Origin: an uncultured SAR86 cluster bacterium
GTDB taxonomy: Bacteria > Pseudomonadota > Gammaproteobacteria > Magnimaribacterales > AG-339-G14
Length of the DNA: 64,000 nucleotides
Assembly: GCA_902632605.1 (NCBI GenBank)
Contig: CACPDB010000001.1
Location: 62,001-126,000 of the forward strand
Direction: 5' to 3'
Below, piece by piece: positions 34,164-44,922 of this stretch. How positions within the stretch are numbered: the first letter of the stretch is position 1; every line of letters starts with the position of its first letter. The notes beneath the pieces are model-generated. The model was not told the DNA's origin. It saw nothing but the letters and a program-made list of their open reading frames with translations, and did no database searches. The position numbers were made by a program, and so were the translations under genes.

Positions 34164-35293
34164 TGAAATTTAACTATTTAATTTATTTACTTCTTTTTAT
34201 ATTTCTTATCGCTTGTGAGACAGGAACAAAAGACTTGGAAAAACCCAGTGAATTAAAAAAACAAATTAACGAAAAGTTTTCTTTTGAAAGAAGATGGTCA
34301 GTAAATGCTTTCAAATCATTACCTTTGGGGAAAATAAATATTGCTTCTGATCAAGATAGTATTTTTATTTTTGATTCTAAAGGCGAAATAAAAGCATTTT
34401 CGAATAATGGAAAAAGAATTTGGAGTAATAAACTAGGTTTTGAAATTTCTACCGGAATAACTCTGGGATTTAACAAATTATTGTTGAGTACCTCAAACGG
34501 AGATGTATTTTGTATTTCAAAAGATTCCGGAGATACCATTTGGCAATATTCGACTTCAGGAGAAGTTTTATCTCCACCAGCTACCAATGGAGATATTGTG
34601 GCAATACAAAATGTTGATGGCAGAGTAACGGCAGTTGATCTAGATACGGGAGAGTTCAGATGGGATTATAGAAGCGTTATTCCAAACTTAACTTTGAGAG
34701 GAACTTCCGAACCGTCTTTTTATCAAGGTTTCTTATACATTGGTTTTGCTAATGGTAATTTAGCAAAAATAGAACCTAGATCAGGAGTTACTCAGTGGGA
34801 AATACCCATAACAACCTCTAAAGAAACATCTGAAATTGGAAGGATTATAGACATAGACGGAAACTTTGTATTTTCAGGTGGAATAGCATTTGTAGCAACT
34901 TTTCAAGGAGATGTTGCTGCATTGGATACTAGATCGGGCAGATTTATATGGAAAGAAAAGACATCCACAGCAAATGATTTACTTTCTTCTAGAGGAAAAA
35001 TAATTTTAATAGATGAAAAAGATCAAGTGCTTGCGTATTCCCAAAATTCTGGAAACTTGGAATGGTTCAATAAAGATTTTTTCTTGAGAAAGCTTACCTC
35101 TCCAAGTAGCTTAAAATCTTTAGTGGTTTATGGAGATTTTCAGGGTTTTCTACATGCTTTAGATATTTCTCAGGGTCAGCAAGTAGCAAGAAAAAGAGCC
35201 TCGAGATCAAAAATTATTTCAATTTCTGCGAAAGATGAAAATGTCTTAACGTTAGACTCTAAAGGAAAACTTTCACTCTTTACTTTGCAATGA
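34163..35293 (+). CDS. bamB: outer-membrane assembly lipoprotein BamB
   Basis: Eight-bladed beta-propeller lipoprotein of the BAM complex. The 376 residues have a signal peptide ending I-A-C-E (lipidated Cys about 18) and PQQ-like repeats such as G-D-T-I-W-Q-Y-S, G-E-F-R-W-D-Y, G-R-F-I-W-K and G-N-L-E-W-F. With BamC and a BepA-like protease in the same window, it completes much of an outer-membrane assembly set. Confidence 0.94.
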   Translation: MKFNYLIYLLLFIFLIACETGTKDLEKPSELKKQINEKFSFERRWSVNAFKSLPLGKINIASDQDSIFIFDSKGEIKAFSNNGKRIWSNKLGFEISTGITLGFNKLLLSTSNGDVFCISKDSGDTIWQYSTSGEVLSPPATNGDIVAIQNVDGRVTAVDLDTGEFRWDYRSVIPNLTLRGTSEPSFYQGFLYIGFANGNLAKIEPRSGVTQWEIPITTSKETSEIGRIIDIDGNFVFSGGIAFVATFQGDVAALDTRSGRFIWKEKTSTANDLLSSRGKIILIDEKDQVLAYSQNSGNLEWFNKDFFLRKLTSPSSLKSLVVYGDFQGFLHALDISQGQQVARKRASRSKIISISAKDENVLTLDSKGKLSLFTLQ

Positions 35294-35306
35294 TATTGTC
35301 CCAAAC

Positions 35307-36692
35307 ATGGGGCCCATAGTAGCAATAATAGGAAGACCTAATGTCGGCAAATCTTCGCTGTTTAATAAAATAATCGGAGAAGACAAGGCAATAATTGCTG
35401 ATTTTTCAGGATTAACCCGAGATAGGTTATATGGAAATTTCTCTTTAAAAAATAAAAATTTTTCCATAATTGATACAGGAGGTATTTCCGATGATAGAGA
35501 AGAGATTAACCTTCTGATACTTCAGGAAATCAATAAAGCTATTGAAGAAGCAGACGGGTTTATTTTTTTAGTAGATGCTGAGTATGGTTTAAGTAAAGAC
35601 GATTATAAAATTCATGAAATTCTTAGAAAATCTGGAAAACAATATATTCTTGCTCTCAATAAATCCGAACTTAAATCTTCTGAAAAAAATATAAATGACT
35701 TTTATCAGCTTGGAGTTAAAAGTTTCATCAAAGTATCTGCTAAAAATGGTTTAGGAATAAAAAGTCTAAAAGATGAGATATTTAATCGATTTCAAACTCA
35801 TGAAAGTACAGTTCTTGATAAAGAAATTGACAGTCAAAACATAAAGGTGAGTATCTTAGGAAAGCCCAATGCAGGAAAATCAACTTTTTTTAATTCCATA
35901 ATTAAAGAAAACCGTTCAATAGTTTCAGCTAAAGCAGGTACAACAAGAGATGCTATCGTAAAATCGGTTATTTTTAAAAATGATAAGATTGAAATTTCTG
36001 ATACTGCGGGTTTAAGAAAAAAATCAAAAGTAGACCAATCAATAGAAGTTTTTTCAGTCTCTAAAGCTATCTCAAGCATGAGGTCGTCATCTGGCGTTCT
36101 TTATCTAATAGATGGAAAAGAAAATATTACCGATCAAGATTTACATCTTATCTCATTAATTATTTCTGCTGGAAAACCTCTTGTTTTAGGAATAAACAAG
36201 TCAGATAAATTATCTCAATATGACAAGTCAAATTTAACTAGATCTATAAATAAAAAGTTAGCATTCATATCCGGCATATCAATTCATTACCTTTCAGCAA
36301 AACAAAATAAAGGAACCTCTAAAGTATTCAAAGAACTCATAGCTCTCATAAAAAAAAGCGCCAGAAAAATTGATACCTCAGAGTTAAACAACTTAATAGA
36401 GGAAGCATCAAAGTTAAATCCTCCCCAAATGTCAGGTAGGTTTAGGCCAAAAATTAAATACGCAAATTTGCTTTCTTCTCAACCTACAATCATCAGAGTT
36501 CAAGGAAACAATTTGGATAAGTTAACAAAACAATATCAAAAGTACTTAGAAAATTATTTAAGAAAAAAAATGAATTTTGAGGGTATTCCCATCAAGTTAA
36601 TTTTCAAAAATAATCCAAATCCCTTTGGGGATAAGAAAAACAAACTTACAAAAAAGCAATTAGCTAAGAGAAAAAGGATATCTAGGCGCTGA
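35307..36692 (+). CDS. der: ribosome-assembly GTPase Der (EngA)
   Basis: Double GTPase needed for maturation of the 50S subunit. The 461 residues have two G domains: G-R-P-N-V-G-K-S-S at about 8-16 with D-T-G-G, and G-K-P-N-A-G-K-S-T at about 188 with D-T-A-G. A KH-like C-terminal domain and a basic K/R tail follow. The ATG lies 13 bases after bamB. Confidence 0.97.
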   Translation: MGPIVAIIGRPNVGKSSLFNKIIGEDKAIIADFSGLTRDRLYGNFSLKNKNFSIIDTGGISDDREEINLLILQEINKAIEEADGFIFLVDAEYGLSKDDYKIHEILRKSGKQYILALNKSELKSSEKNINDFYQLGVKSFIKVSAKNGLGIKSLKDEIFNRFQTHESTVLDKEIDSQNIKVSILGKPNAGKSTFFNSIIKENRSIVSAKAGTTRDAIVKSVIFKNDKIEISDTAGLRKKSKVDQSIEVFSVSKAISSMRSSSGVLYLIDGKENITDQDLHLISLIISAGKPLVLGINKSDKLSQYDKSNLTRSINKKLAFISGISIHYLSAKQNKGTSKVFKELIALIKKSARKIDTSELNNLIEEASKLNPPQMSGRFRPKIKYANLLSSQPTIIRVQGNNLDKLTKQYQKYLENYLRKKMNFEGIPIKLIFKNNPNPFGDKKNKLTKKQLAKRKRISRR

Positions 36693-36727
36693 TTATATAA
36701 ATTTTGCAATATAATGCAGTTTTTGAG

Positions 36728-37099
36728 ATGAATGCGCCGAGATATTTAAATTTATTTAAAATCGCCTTGCCTTTGCCAGGTGTCTCATCTATTTTGCATA
36801 GATTATCTGCAGTAGCCATATTTGTTTTATCTTTGCCAATGTTCGGACTGCTGGTTTTTTCTTTAAGTTCAAAGGCAAATTTCGATATCTCTCTTTTAAT
36901 TTTCGAAAATTTACTTTTTAGAACTTTATTCACTTTTTTTATTACAGCAATTTTCTATCATTACATTTCTGGAATAAGGCATTTGGTAATGGATTTTGGA
37001 TATTGGGAGACCCTAAGCGCTGGAAGGATGTCTGCCTTAGCAACTTTCATTGCAACTGGTTTTTTCTTTTTATATTTCATATTCTTAACATGGTTATAA
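36728..37099 (+). CDS. sdhC: succinate dehydrogenase cytochrome b556 subunit
   Basis: Membrane anchor of respiratory complex II. From the ATG at 36728 it is 123 residues and begins N-A-P-R-Y-L-N-L. It has three membrane helices, the quinone-site V-S-S-I-L-H-R-L-S and the heme-ligand region H-Y-I-S-G-I-R-H-L-V-M-D. A TTG at 36704 would add eight residues, but TATAAT at 36710-36715 suggests that stretch is promoter. The end overlaps sdhD by 10 bases. Confidence 0.92.
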   Translation: MNAPRYLNLFKIALPLPGVSSILHRLSAVAIFVLSLPMFGLLVFSLSSKANFDISLLIFENLLFRTLFTFFITAIFYHYISGIRHLVMDFGYWETLSAGRMSALATFIATGFFFLYFIFLTWL

Positions 37100-37452
37100 A
37101 ATTATTAAAACTAAGAAAAACAGGTGTATTTGATTATATCTTCGTGAGAGTAACTGCAGTCATCCAAGCAGTATATTTTTCAGTTATAACCTTCTATTGG
37201 TTAGTGAATAGAGACTTTAATTATGAACAATTCTCCGGCTTTTTTGATATTCTCCTCGTAGAAATTTTTACGATAATAGTAGCTATCTCAATTGCTTATC
37301 ATTCGATTAAAGGAATTTGGAATGTAGCTACCGATTATCTTACCCAAGCGCAAATTGGGGCCTCCGCTAGAGTTCTAAGACCAGTAGTCATAGGCTTCAG
37401 CTGGTTTCAAGCTCTTGGACTTATTTTTTGTAGTTTTTTTATTCTAGGTTAG
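37090..37452 (+). CDS. sdhD: succinate dehydrogenase membrane anchor subunit
   Basis: Second membrane anchor of complex II. From the ATG at 37090 it is 120 residues with three hydrophobic helices and a family-like end of the second helix, [14 protein letters not shown]. The frame is open upstream into sdhC, but that part is not anchor-like. sdhA follows after 5 bases. Confidence 0.92.
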   Translation: MVIKLLKLRKTGVFDYIFVRVTAVIQAVYFSVITFYWLVNRDFNYEQFSGFFDILLVEIFTIIVAISIAYHSIKGIWNVATDYLTQAQIGASARVLRPVVIGFSWFQALGLIFCSFFILG

Positions 37453-37457
37453 TAATT

Positions 37458-39263
37458 ATGGCAATGAACGGAAAAGGAACCTTATTAGACGCATCTACTT
37501 TACCCGTCAAAGAGTTTGATGGAATTATAGTCGGTGGTGGAGGATCTGGAATGATGGCCTCTCTCCAGTTGGCAAAATCCGGAATGACAACCGCCGTAGT
37601 GTCTAAAGTATTTCCAACTCGCTCTCACACAGTTTCAGCACAAGGAGGAATAACTTGTTCTATACAAAGTGCTGACCCTGATGATGATTGGCGTTGGCAT
37701 ATGTTCGATACAGTCAAAGGTTCGGATTTTATAGGTGATCAAGATTCAATAGAGTACATGTGTAAAGAAGGTCCTGAGGCTATATTTGAGTTAGAAAATA
37801 TGGGCTTACCATTTTCTAGAACCGAAGAAGGTAAGATCTATCAAAGAGCTTTTGGAGGTCAGTCAAAAGATTACGGTAAGGGAGGGCAAGCTGAAAGGAC
37901 TTGTGCTGCTGCCGACAGAACAGGTCATGCTCTATTACACACACTTTTTCAAGCTAATGTTAAAGCAGGAACAAACTTCCTTTCTGAGTGGTTTGCAGTC
38001 GACCTTGTTAAAAATCAAAGTAATCAAGTTGTAGGAGTTATCGCCTTCGAAATTGAAACTGGTGAACCATATTTTTTAAAATCAAAAGCTACTGTTCTTG
38101 CTACTGGAGGCGCAGGAAGAATTTATCAAACAACTTCTAATGCTCTTATTAACACCGGTGATGGAACAGGCATGGCTCTTAGAGCGGGCTTTCCGGTTCA
38201 GGATATGGAGATGTGGCAATTTCATCCCACTGGAATTCATGGTCACGGAACTCTTGTGACGGAAGGCTGTAGAGGAGAAGGCGGCTATTTAGTGAATAAA
38301 GACGGTGAGAGATTTATGGAGAGATATGCTCCTAACTATAAAGACTTAGCTAGTAGAGATGTTGTAGCAAGATCGATGTTCACAGAAATTCTTGAGGGAA
38401 GAGGATGTGGACCAGATGCAGATCATGTTTATCTAAAACTCGATCATTTAGGACCTGAGATTGTTCATAAAAGATTACCTGGCGTGACTGAGTTATCTAA
38501 AAGATTTGCTCATGTTGATCCTTCTGAGCATCCAATTCCTGTGGTTCCTACATGCCATTATGCCATGGGCGGAATTCCTACAAACGTGCATGGTCAGGTG
38601 ATTTCCCAAAATCCAGATGGAACAGATAAAATCATAGATGGTCTTTATGCTGCTGGAGAAGCAGCTTGTGTGTCTGTTCATGGTGGTAATCGCCTAGGCG
38701 GAAACTCTCTCCTTGATTTAATTGTTTTTGGAAGGTCAGCGGGACTTCATATTGAAGAAAGTTTCAAGTCTGGAATAAAAATGAACGACCCTTCTTCTGA
38801 TGACATCAATTACGCTCTAAGAAATCTAAACAGGGTGAACGTCAGCCAATCTGGAGAAAACTTTGTAAAAGTAAAAAAAGACTTACAGAAAACCATGCAA
38901 ATGAATTTTGGAGTATTCAGAACAGAAGAATTAATGGTGAATGGAATTAAGGAAGTTTCTGACCTTAGAGAAAAATCTCAAAATATTCACCTAGCTGATA
39001 AATCTTCTCAATTTAATACTGCTAGAGTCGAGGCGTTAGAACTTCTCAACTTAATTGAAGTCGCCGAAGCCACTGCAATTAGTGCAAATGAGCGAAAAGA
39101 AAGTAGAGGTGCCCATTCAAGAGAAGATTATCCTGAAAGAGATGATGATAATTGGCTTAAACACTCGATTTACTTTTCTGAAAATAAGCAAGTCTCAAAA
39201 AGAGATGTAAATTTTAGACCTAAGCAGGTACAAGCTTTCCAGCCCATAGTGAGAACCTACTAA
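37458..39263 (+). CDS. sdhA: succinate dehydrogenase flavoprotein subunit
   Basis: Catalytic FAD subunit that oxidises succinate to fumarate. The 601 residues contain the dinucleotide site I-V-G-G-G-G-S-G, the FAD-linking His in [10 protein letters not shown], substrate motifs H-P-T-G and R-G-E-G, and the C-terminal R-E-D-Y-P-E-R-D-D. Its stop overlaps the sdhB start by one base. Confidence 0.98.
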   Translation: MAMNGKGTLLDASTLPVKEFDGIIVGGGGSGMMASLQLAKSGMTTAVVSKVFPTRSHTVSAQGGITCSIQSADPDDDWRWHMFDTVKGSDFIGDQDSIEYMCKEGPEAIFELENMGLPFSRTEEGKIYQRAFGGQSKDYGKGGQAERTCAAADRTGHALLHTLFQANVKAGTNFLSEWFAVDLVKNQSNQVVGVIAFEIETGEPYFLKSKATVLATGGAGRIYQTTSNALINTGDGTGMALRAGFPVQDMEMWQFHPTGIHGHGTLVTEGCRGEGGYLVNKDGERFMERYAPNYKDLASRDVVARSMFTEILEGRGCGPDADHVYLKLDHLGPEIVHKRLPGVTELSKRFAHVDPSEHPIPVVPTCHYAMGGIPTNVHGQVISQNPDGTDKIIDGLYAAGEAACVSVHGGNRLGGNSLLDLIVFGRSAGLHIEESFKSGIKMNDPSSDDINYALRNLNRVNVSQSGENFVKVKKDLQKTMQMNFGVFRTEELMVNGIKEVSDLREKSQNIHLADKSSQFNTARVEALELLNLIEVAEATAISANERKESRGAHSREDYPERDDDNWLKHSIYFSENKQVSKRDVNFRPKQVQAFQPIVRTY

Positions 39264-40003
39264 TGAATTCTATTGCTGCTAGTGAGATTAAGACTCTAAA
39301 AGTAAGTATATACAGATACGATCCGCTAAAAAAAGAAAAGCCTTACATGCAAGACTTTGACATCGATATACCTGCCGAAAAAGATCTTATGGTTTTAGAT
39401 GTTTTGATGCTTGCTAAAGAAGAAGACCCATCAATTTCTTTTAGAAGATCTTGTCGTGAAGGAGTTTGCGGGTCAGATGGTTTAAACATAAATGGCAAAA
39501 ATGGTCTAGGATGTATAACGCCATTATCCGACGCTGTAAAATCTAATAAGCTTGCAATAAGACCTCTTCCTGGTCTACCCGTGATTAAAGACCTTACGGT
39601 AGATATGAAACAATTTGTAGATCAGTATAAGAAAGTAAAGCCATATCTCATAACTGATAAAAAAGTTGACACCAAACAAGCAATTCCTCAAACAATTCAA
39701 GAAAGAGAAAAACTTGATGGGCTTTATGAATGCATAATGTGTGGCTGTTGCTCTACCGCGTGCCCGTCTTTCTGGTGGAATCCTGATAAATTTTTAGGTC
39801 CAGCAGCTCTTTTACAAGCCTATAGGTTTATTGCCGATAGCAGAGATACAGCTACTGACGAAAGATTAGAACAACTAGAGGATGCTTTTAGTGTTTTCAG
39901 ATGCCATGGAATCATGAACTGCGTTTCAGTCTGTCCTAAAGGCTTAAACCCTACAAAAGCAATTGGTGAAATTAAAAAAATGTTAGTAAAAAGGGCTTTA
40001 TAA
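39263..40003 (+). CDS. sdhB: succinate dehydrogenase iron-sulfur subunit
   Basis: Carries electrons from FAD to quinone through [2Fe-2S], [4Fe-4S] and [3Fe-4S] clusters. The 246 residues show C-R-E-G-V-C-G-S (about residue 65), C-I-M-C-G-C-C-S-T-A-C-P (about 160) and C-H-G-I-M-N-C-V-S-V-C-P-K-G (about 215). In E. coli sucA and sucB follow; here sucC is next after 10 bases. Confidence 0.98.
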   Translation: MNSIAASEIKTLKVSIYRYDPLKKEKPYMQDFDIDIPAEKDLMVLDVLMLAKEEDPSISFRRSCREGVCGSDGLNINGKNGLGCITPLSDAVKSNKLAIRPLPGLPVIKDLTVDMKQFVDQYKKVKPYLITDKKVDTKQAIPQTIQEREKLDGLYECIMCGCCSTACPSFWWNPDKFLGPAALLQAYRFIADSRDTATDERLEQLEDAFSVFRCHGIMNCVSVCPKGLNPTKAIGEIKKMLVKRAL

Positions 40004-40013
40004 TACTAACACT

Positions 40014-41171
40014 TTGAATTTACACGAATATCAAGCAAAACAAATTCTAGAAAAATTTGGCTTACCAACATCTAAGTCAGTAGTAGCTTTTTCAGCAGAA
40101 GAAGTTTCCGAATTACTAAGCGAATTGAACGGAGAAGAATTTGTTGTCAAAGTTCAAGTTCATGCAGGCGGAAGAGGAAAAGTAGGGGGAGTTAAAATAA
40201 CTAATGATAAAGATGAAATTAAAGAATTTGTAAAGAACTGGTTAGGCAAGAAATTTGTCAATCATCAGACTGGTGATGAAGGAAAACCAGTTTCTGCAAT
40301 AATGATTGCAGAAAGCACTACTATCCAAAAAGAATTTTATCTTGGTGCTGTCATAGACAGGAGTTCTCAATCTTTGGTGGTGATGGCTTCCCCGGAGGGT
40401 GGAATGGATATTGAAAAAGTTGCTGAGGATAATCCTGAAAAGATTTTTAAGATTAACGTAAGCAAAAATAAAAAAGAAGATTTTGATGTGTCAACTTTAG
40501 TAAATGGTCTTGAGCTTTCCTCCTCTCAAACCATTGAATTTAAAAAAATAGTTACTGGGTTAGTAAATTTATTTTTTGAAAAAGATCTTTCTTTGATAGA
40601 AATCAATCCCTTAGTTATTGATGAAAATGACTCTCTAAAGTGTTTGGATGCAAAAATAAATATTGATGAAAATGCATTGTTTAGACAAGAGGAACTTTTA
40701 AAGCTTCGAGATTCTTCGCAAGAAAATCAAAAAGAAATTGAAGCAGCAAAGTGGGATCTTAATTATGTGGCTTTGGATGGAAATATAGGATGTATGGTCA
40801 ATGGCGCAGGCCTTGCAATGGCAACAATGGACATTATTAAGCTTTCTGGAGGGTTTCCAGCTAACTTTTTAGATGTTGGGGGTACAGTAGATAAAGAAAG
40901 AGTAGCCGAAGCCTTTAAAATTATTCTCTCAGATGAAAAAGTAAAGTCGGTATTGATAAATATTTTTGGTGGAATTGTAAGGTGTGATGTCGTTGCGTCC
41001 GGCATAGTTTCAGCAGTCTCAGAGGTAGGAGTTGATATACCTGTTATTGTGAGACTCAAAGGAAATAATTCAAAGGAGGCAAAACAAATTCTCTCTGAAA
41101 GCGATCTAAATATTATTTCTGCAGATGATCTCTCAGAGGCAGCTGAGTTAGCAGTTAAAAATTCAAGATGA
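40014..41171 (+). CDS. sucC: succinyl-CoA synthetase beta subunit
   Basis: Forms succinate and a nucleoside triphosphate from succinyl-CoA with SucD. It has 385 residues: [10 protein letters not shown] at the start, ATP-grasp [11 protein letters not shown], and the C-terminal [10 protein letters not shown]. The start is TTG and no ATG precedes the conserved N-terminus. It overlaps sucD by 4 bases. Confidence 0.97.
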   Translation: MNLHEYQAKQILEKFGLPTSKSVVAFSAEEVSELLSELNGEEFVVKVQVHAGGRGKVGGVKITNDKDEIKEFVKNWLGKKFVNHQTGDEGKPVSAIMIAESTTIQKEFYLGAVIDRSSQSLVVMASPEGGMDIEKVAEDNPEKIFKINVSKNKKEDFDVSTLVNGLELSSSQTIEFKKIVTGLVNLFFEKDLSLIEINPLVIDENDSLKCLDAKINIDENALFRQEELLKLRDSSQENQKEIEAAKWDLNYVALDGNIGCMVNGAGLAMATMDIIKLSGGFPANFLDVGGTVDKERVAEAFKIILSDEKVKSVLINIFGGIVRCDVVASGIVSAVSEVGVDIPVIVRLKGNNSKEAKQILSESDLNIISADDLSEAAELAVKNSR

Positions 41172-42040
41172 GTATCTTAATTAATAAAGAAACCAAAGTA
41201 ATTTGTCAGGGGTTTACTGGAGCACAAGGTACATTGCATTGCAGTCAAGCGATAGAGTATGGAACCAATATTTTAGGTGGAGTCACTCCTGGAAAGGGCG
41301 GTCAAATCCATTTAGATCTTCCTGTCTTTAATTCCGTAAAAGAAGCAAAACAAGTCACTCAAGCAAATGCCAGTATAATTTTTGTTCCTGCTAAATTTTG
41401 CAAACCTTCAATAATTGAAGCAATAGAAAGCGGTATTGAATTGATAATCTGTATTACCGAAGGTATTCCTACTTTGGATATGTTAGAAGTTAAAGAATTA
41501 GCAGATAAGGAAGGTATAAGAATTATTGGTCCAAATTGTCCAGGAATAATTACACCGGGTGAATGTAAATTAGGAATAATGCCGGGTTTTATTCATAGCC
41601 CTGGCAACGTAGGCATTGTCTCAAGGTCAGGAACTCTCACTTACGAAGCAGTTGATCAGACTACTAAAGTAGGTCTAGGACAGTCTACTTGTGTAGGTAT
41701 AGGTGGAGACCCACTTCCTGGTACAAGTTTTATCGATGTCTTAAAGCTGTTTGAGGAGGATCCTCAAACAGAGGGAATTGTTATGGTAGGAGAAATTGGG
41801 GGTTCAGCTGAGGAAGAAGCTGCAGAATACATCAAAGAGAACGTCTCAAAACCTGTTGTAGGTTATATCGCGGGAGTTAGTGCACCTCCTGGAAAAAGAA
41901 TGGGTCATGCAGGCGCAATAATTTCTGGTGGTAAAGGAACAGCAGAAGATAAATTTAACGCATTAGAAAATGCCGGCGTAAGAACTGTTAAAAGTCCTTC
42001 TGAAATAGGGAAATCAATATTGGAAGAAATATCTTTTTAA
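41168..42040 (+). CDS. sucD: succinyl-CoA synthetase alpha subunit
   Basis: Binds CoA and carries the phosphohistidine. The 290 residues have [20 protein letters not shown], and the active His near the end in [12 protein letters not shown]. It is the last gene of the sdh-suc run and meets the minus-strand glucosidase after 11 bases. Confidence 0.98.
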   Translation: MSILINKETKVICQGFTGAQGTLHCSQAIEYGTNILGGVTPGKGGQIHLDLPVFNSVKEAKQVTQANASIIFVPAKFCKPSIIEAIESGIELIICITEGIPTLDMLEVKELADKEGIRIIGPNCPGIITPGECKLGIMPGFIHSPGNVGIVSRSGTLTYEAVDQTTKVGLGQSTCVGIGGDPLPGTSFIDVLKLFEEDPQTEGIVMVGEIGGSAEEEAAEYIKENVSKPVVGYIAGVSAPPGKRMGHAGAIISGGKGTAEDKFNALENAGVRTVKSPSEIGKSILEEISF

Positions 42041-42051
42041 AGTTTATTATT

Positions 42052-43665
42052 CTAAATCTTAAAATTTAATTTCGACATAAAACAAAATCCATAAGAAGAA
42101 AGTTTTAATTTTTTAGAGTCTTGCCTGATCTGTTGAGAAGGAAAGCAAGGTATGATTTTTCCATAAGTATTGTCGATTGTAATTTCCGTTGGCGATAAAT
42201 TAAAAATACAACATATTTCCTTCTCATTTCCTCTATAAAAAATTAAAACTTTATTATTATTTTCAAAATAAATTTCTTCATTAAAGAAGGATATTTTTTT
42301 CCTTAAGGAAATAAATTTTTTATAAAAATGATAGATAGAGTTCTTATTTTTTAACTGTTTTTTTGCAGAGTTTATAATTTGTTCGTTTTTGATGGGAAGC
42401 CATGGTTTTGTATTTGAAAAACCGGCAAATTTTTTGCTTTCATCCCAAATCATAGGAGTTCTGCATCCATCTCTACCAAAATCCATAGGCCAGAATTTTT
42501 TTCCTGGAGGATCTTTAATTTCATCAAATTCAATTTTGGTTTGAGTTTGACCAAGTTCTTCGCCTTGGTAAATACATGGTGTTCCTTTCAAAGACATAAG
42601 TAATGCGCAGGTTGTTTTTGCAAATCTTGCCTTATCTTTTTTTGATTTGTTCCATCTAGATAAATGCCTCACTACATCGTGATTAGAAAAACTCCATGTC
42701 GGCCATCCATCTTTAGTTTCTTTAAAAAATTTAGAAACAGTATTCCTTATATGTTTTGGAGAAAATTCTTCTCTGAGAAGATCAAAACTGTAAGCCATAT
42801 GAAGCTTGTCATTATTTGAGGTGTATTTAGCTTGTAATTCAACATTTGAAATTTCTCCAATTATCGTCGTTTCTTTATATTCGTCTGTCAGCTTCCTTAG
42901 TTTTTTTAGGAAATCAAAATTATCCTTTTGATTAATTGAGTATTTCAAATTTTGGAAATAATAAGGATTTTTTTGATTAGCTCTTGCTTTAAGAGCAGGA
43001 TTATTTCTTAACTTCTTATCATGAAAATAATAATTTGCAGTATCAAGCCTGAAGCCATCTACGCCTTTTTCTAACCAAAACTTAACTGTTGAAAGCAACC
43101 ATTTTTGTACATCTTCGTTATGAAAATTAAAGTCTGGTTGCGACTTTAAAAAATTATGTAAGTAATATTGCTGTCTTCTCGTATCCCATTCCCATGCAGA
43201 ACCTCCAAAAACCGAAAGCCAATTATTTGGGGGAGAGCCATCAGGTTTGGGATCAGCCCATACGTACCAATTCGATTTTGAATTATTTTTATTTGATTTG
43301 CTGAGCTTAAAGAAAGGATGAGCATCAGAACTATGTGATAAAACTTGGTCAATTATTACTTTAATTTTATTTTCTTTAGCTTTTTCTATGAGTTTTTCAA
43401 AATCAAGAATATTTCCAAATAAGGGATCAATGTCAGTGTAATTGGAAACATCGTAACCCATGTCTTTCATAGGAGAGGTAAAAATTGGAGAAAGCCATAT
43501 TGCATCAACACCTAACGAGGATAGGTAAGAAATTTTTTTGGAAATTCCTTTTAGGTCACCAATACCATTCCCAGAAGTGTCATTGAAAGAACGTGGATAA
43601 ATCTGGTAAATGACTCCTTTTTTCCACCAAGGGAAATTAATTTTTGATGAAAACTTCTTAGTCAC
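42052..43665 (-). CDS. GH13 alpha-glucosidase
   Basis: Cytoplasmic glycoside hydrolase of family 13 (oligo-alpha-glucosidase type). It has 537 residues and no signal peptide. It opens W-W-K-K-G-V-I-Y-Q-I-Y-P-R-S-F. The nucleophile is in G-F-R-L-D-T-A at about residue 200, the acid/base Glu in I-I-G-E-I, and the third acid in F-S-N-H-D-V-V-R. Substrate preference (maltose, sucrose, isomaltose) cannot be fixed by eye. It overlaps the next gene by 8 bases; no sugar transporter or regulator is adjacent. Confidence 0.92.
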   Translation of the reverse strand: MTKKFSSKINFPWWKKGVIYQIYPRSFNDTSGNGIGDLKGISKKISYLSSLGVDAIWLSPIFTSPMKDMGYDVSNYTDIDPLFGNILDFEKLIEKAKENKIKVIIDQVLSHSSDAHPFFKLSKSNKNNSKSNWYVWADPKPDGSPPNNWLSVFGGSAWEWDTRRQQYYLHNFLKSQPDFNFHNEDVQKWLLSTVKFWLEKGVDGFRLDTANYYFHDKKLRNNPALKARANQKNPYYFQNLKYSINQKDNFDFLKKLRKLTDEYKETTIIGEISNVELQAKYTSNNDKLHMAYSFDLLREEFSPKHIRNTVSKFFKETKDGWPTWSFSNHDVVRHLSRWNKSKKDKARFAKTTCALLMSLKGTPCIYQGEELGQTQTKIEFDEIKDPPGKKFWPMDFGRDGCRTPMIWDESKKFAGFSNTKPWLPIKNEQIINSAKKQLKNKNSIYHFYKKFISLRKKISFFNEEIYFENNNKVLIFYRGNEKEICCIFNLSPTEITIDNTYGKIIPCFPSQQIRQDSKKLKLSSYGFCFMSKLNFKI

Positions 43666-44695
43666 TCACTTTTATAAGTTGTTTTCCAAAATTCTTACCG
43701 CTTAATACATCTCTTAACCCCTGTGGAGCATTCTCAATACCTGATAAGACGGTTTCTTTGTACTTTATTTTACCTTGACGCATCCATTCAGCTAACTCAC
43801 GTGTTGCCTCTTCCCACTTTTCCTTAAATTCTGTGACCACAAAAAATCTATGCTCAGGCGTTGGATCCAAATTCCCAAAGATATCAAAGGGAGTTTCCGG
43901 TAACTCGCTCCTTTCTGAGATATTTGAATTAAAGGAATTATAGGCTGAAATAAAGCCACAAATTGGAACTCTAGCTTTAGGATTGAGAAGCTCTGCAACC
44001 GCTTTTGAAACTTCTCCACCGACGTTCTCAAAGTAGATGTCTATCCCATCTGAACAAGCCTTAGATAAGTCATCTCTAAATGTTTTTGATTTATAATCAA
44101 TGGCACAATCCAATCCCATCACATCCTTAACAAAATCACATTTTTTCTTCCCGCCTGCAATACCTATAGTTTTACAACCAATAAGTTTAGCCATTTGACC
44201 AACGACAGATCCCACGGCACCAGAGGCTGCAGATACAACCACAGTATCACTTTCCTTTACCTTTCCCACTTCTTTAAGCCCAAAATAAGCAGTTCTACCT
44301 GGCATGCCTGCTGGTCCTAAAAAAGATTGAATTGGAGCTAAGTCAGGATAAATTCTCATTAATGCAGGATTATCATCATTACATCTAATGAAAGACTGCC
44401 AACCCAGATGGGCTGCAACGTAATCTCCAATTTGGAATTTCTCAGATCTAGATTGAATTACTTGCCCAACACTTTCACCTGTCATTACCTCTCCTATTGC
44501 AACAGGTTCGGTATAAGATTTTATATCATTCATTCTGCCTCGCATGTATGGATCAATAGAGAGGTACATAACTTTAATTAAGATTTGATTCTCATCGAGA
44601 TCATTTATAGAAGCTTCTTCTAATTTCCAACATTCATCTTGCGGCATGCCTTCAGGTCTTTTTGCTAAGACCCATCTCTTATTAATTTTTTCCAT
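43658..44695 (-). CDS. NADP-dependent medium-chain oxidoreductase, CurA/2-alkenal-reductase type
   Basis: Zinc-free medium-chain dehydrogenase of 345 residues. It opens R-W-V-L-A-K-R-P-E-G and has S-I-D-P-Y-M-R-G-R-M, the substrate-domain hallmark, and the nucleotide loop A-A-S-G-A-V-G-S-V-V-G. Relatives reduce alpha,beta-unsaturated carbonyls such as curcumin, alkenals and prostaglandin-like compounds, so detoxification of lipid aldehydes is plausible. It is 5 bases after tusA in transcription order. Confidence 0.88.
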   Translation of the reverse strand: MEKINKRWVLAKRPEGMPQDECWKLEEASINDLDENQILIKVMYLSIDPYMRGRMNDIKSYTEPVAIGEVMTGESVGQVIQSRSEKFQIGDYVAAHLGWQSFIRCNDDNPALMRIYPDLAPIQSFLGPAGMPGRTAYFGLKEVGKVKESDTVVVSAASGAVGSVVGQMAKLIGCKTIGIAGGKKKCDFVKDVMGLDCAIDYKSKTFRDDLSKACSDGIDIYFENVGGEVSKAVAELLNPKARVPICGFISAYNSFNSNISERSELPETPFDIFGNLDPTPEHRFFVVTEFKEKWEEATRELAEWMRQGKIKYKETVLSGIENAPQGLRDVLSGKNFGKQLIKVSD

Positions 44696-44700
44696 ATTTC

Positions 44701-44922
44701 TTATTCTCCTTTTTTTACTTTAAATGTAATGATTCCATCTTCTTCAAAAAAAGAAATCAACGAATGATTAAGATATTCGCAGAACTTTTTAACATCTTTA
44801 ATTGCAGTAGGATCTGTAGCTATGAGTGTCACTTCATCACCTTTTTTAGCTTCATGAATAGATTGATGAAGAAGCATTATTGGCTCAGGACATTTAAGAC
44901 CTTTGGCATCAATTTCAATCAT
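44701..44922 (-). CDS. tusA: sulfurtransferase TusA
   Basis: Accepts sulfur from IscS and hands it on, for example for 2-thiouridine in tRNA. The 73-residue protein has the active Cys in G-L-K-C-P-E-P-I-M at about residue 11 and the later T-D-P-T-A-I-K-D-V-K-K-F-C motif. tusBCDE are not in the window. It directly follows the MATE gene with no gap. Confidence 0.93.
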   Translation of the reverse strand: MIEIDAKGLKCPEPIMLLHQSIHEAKKGDEVTLIATDPTAIKDVKKFCEYLNHSLISFFEEDGIITFKVKKGE

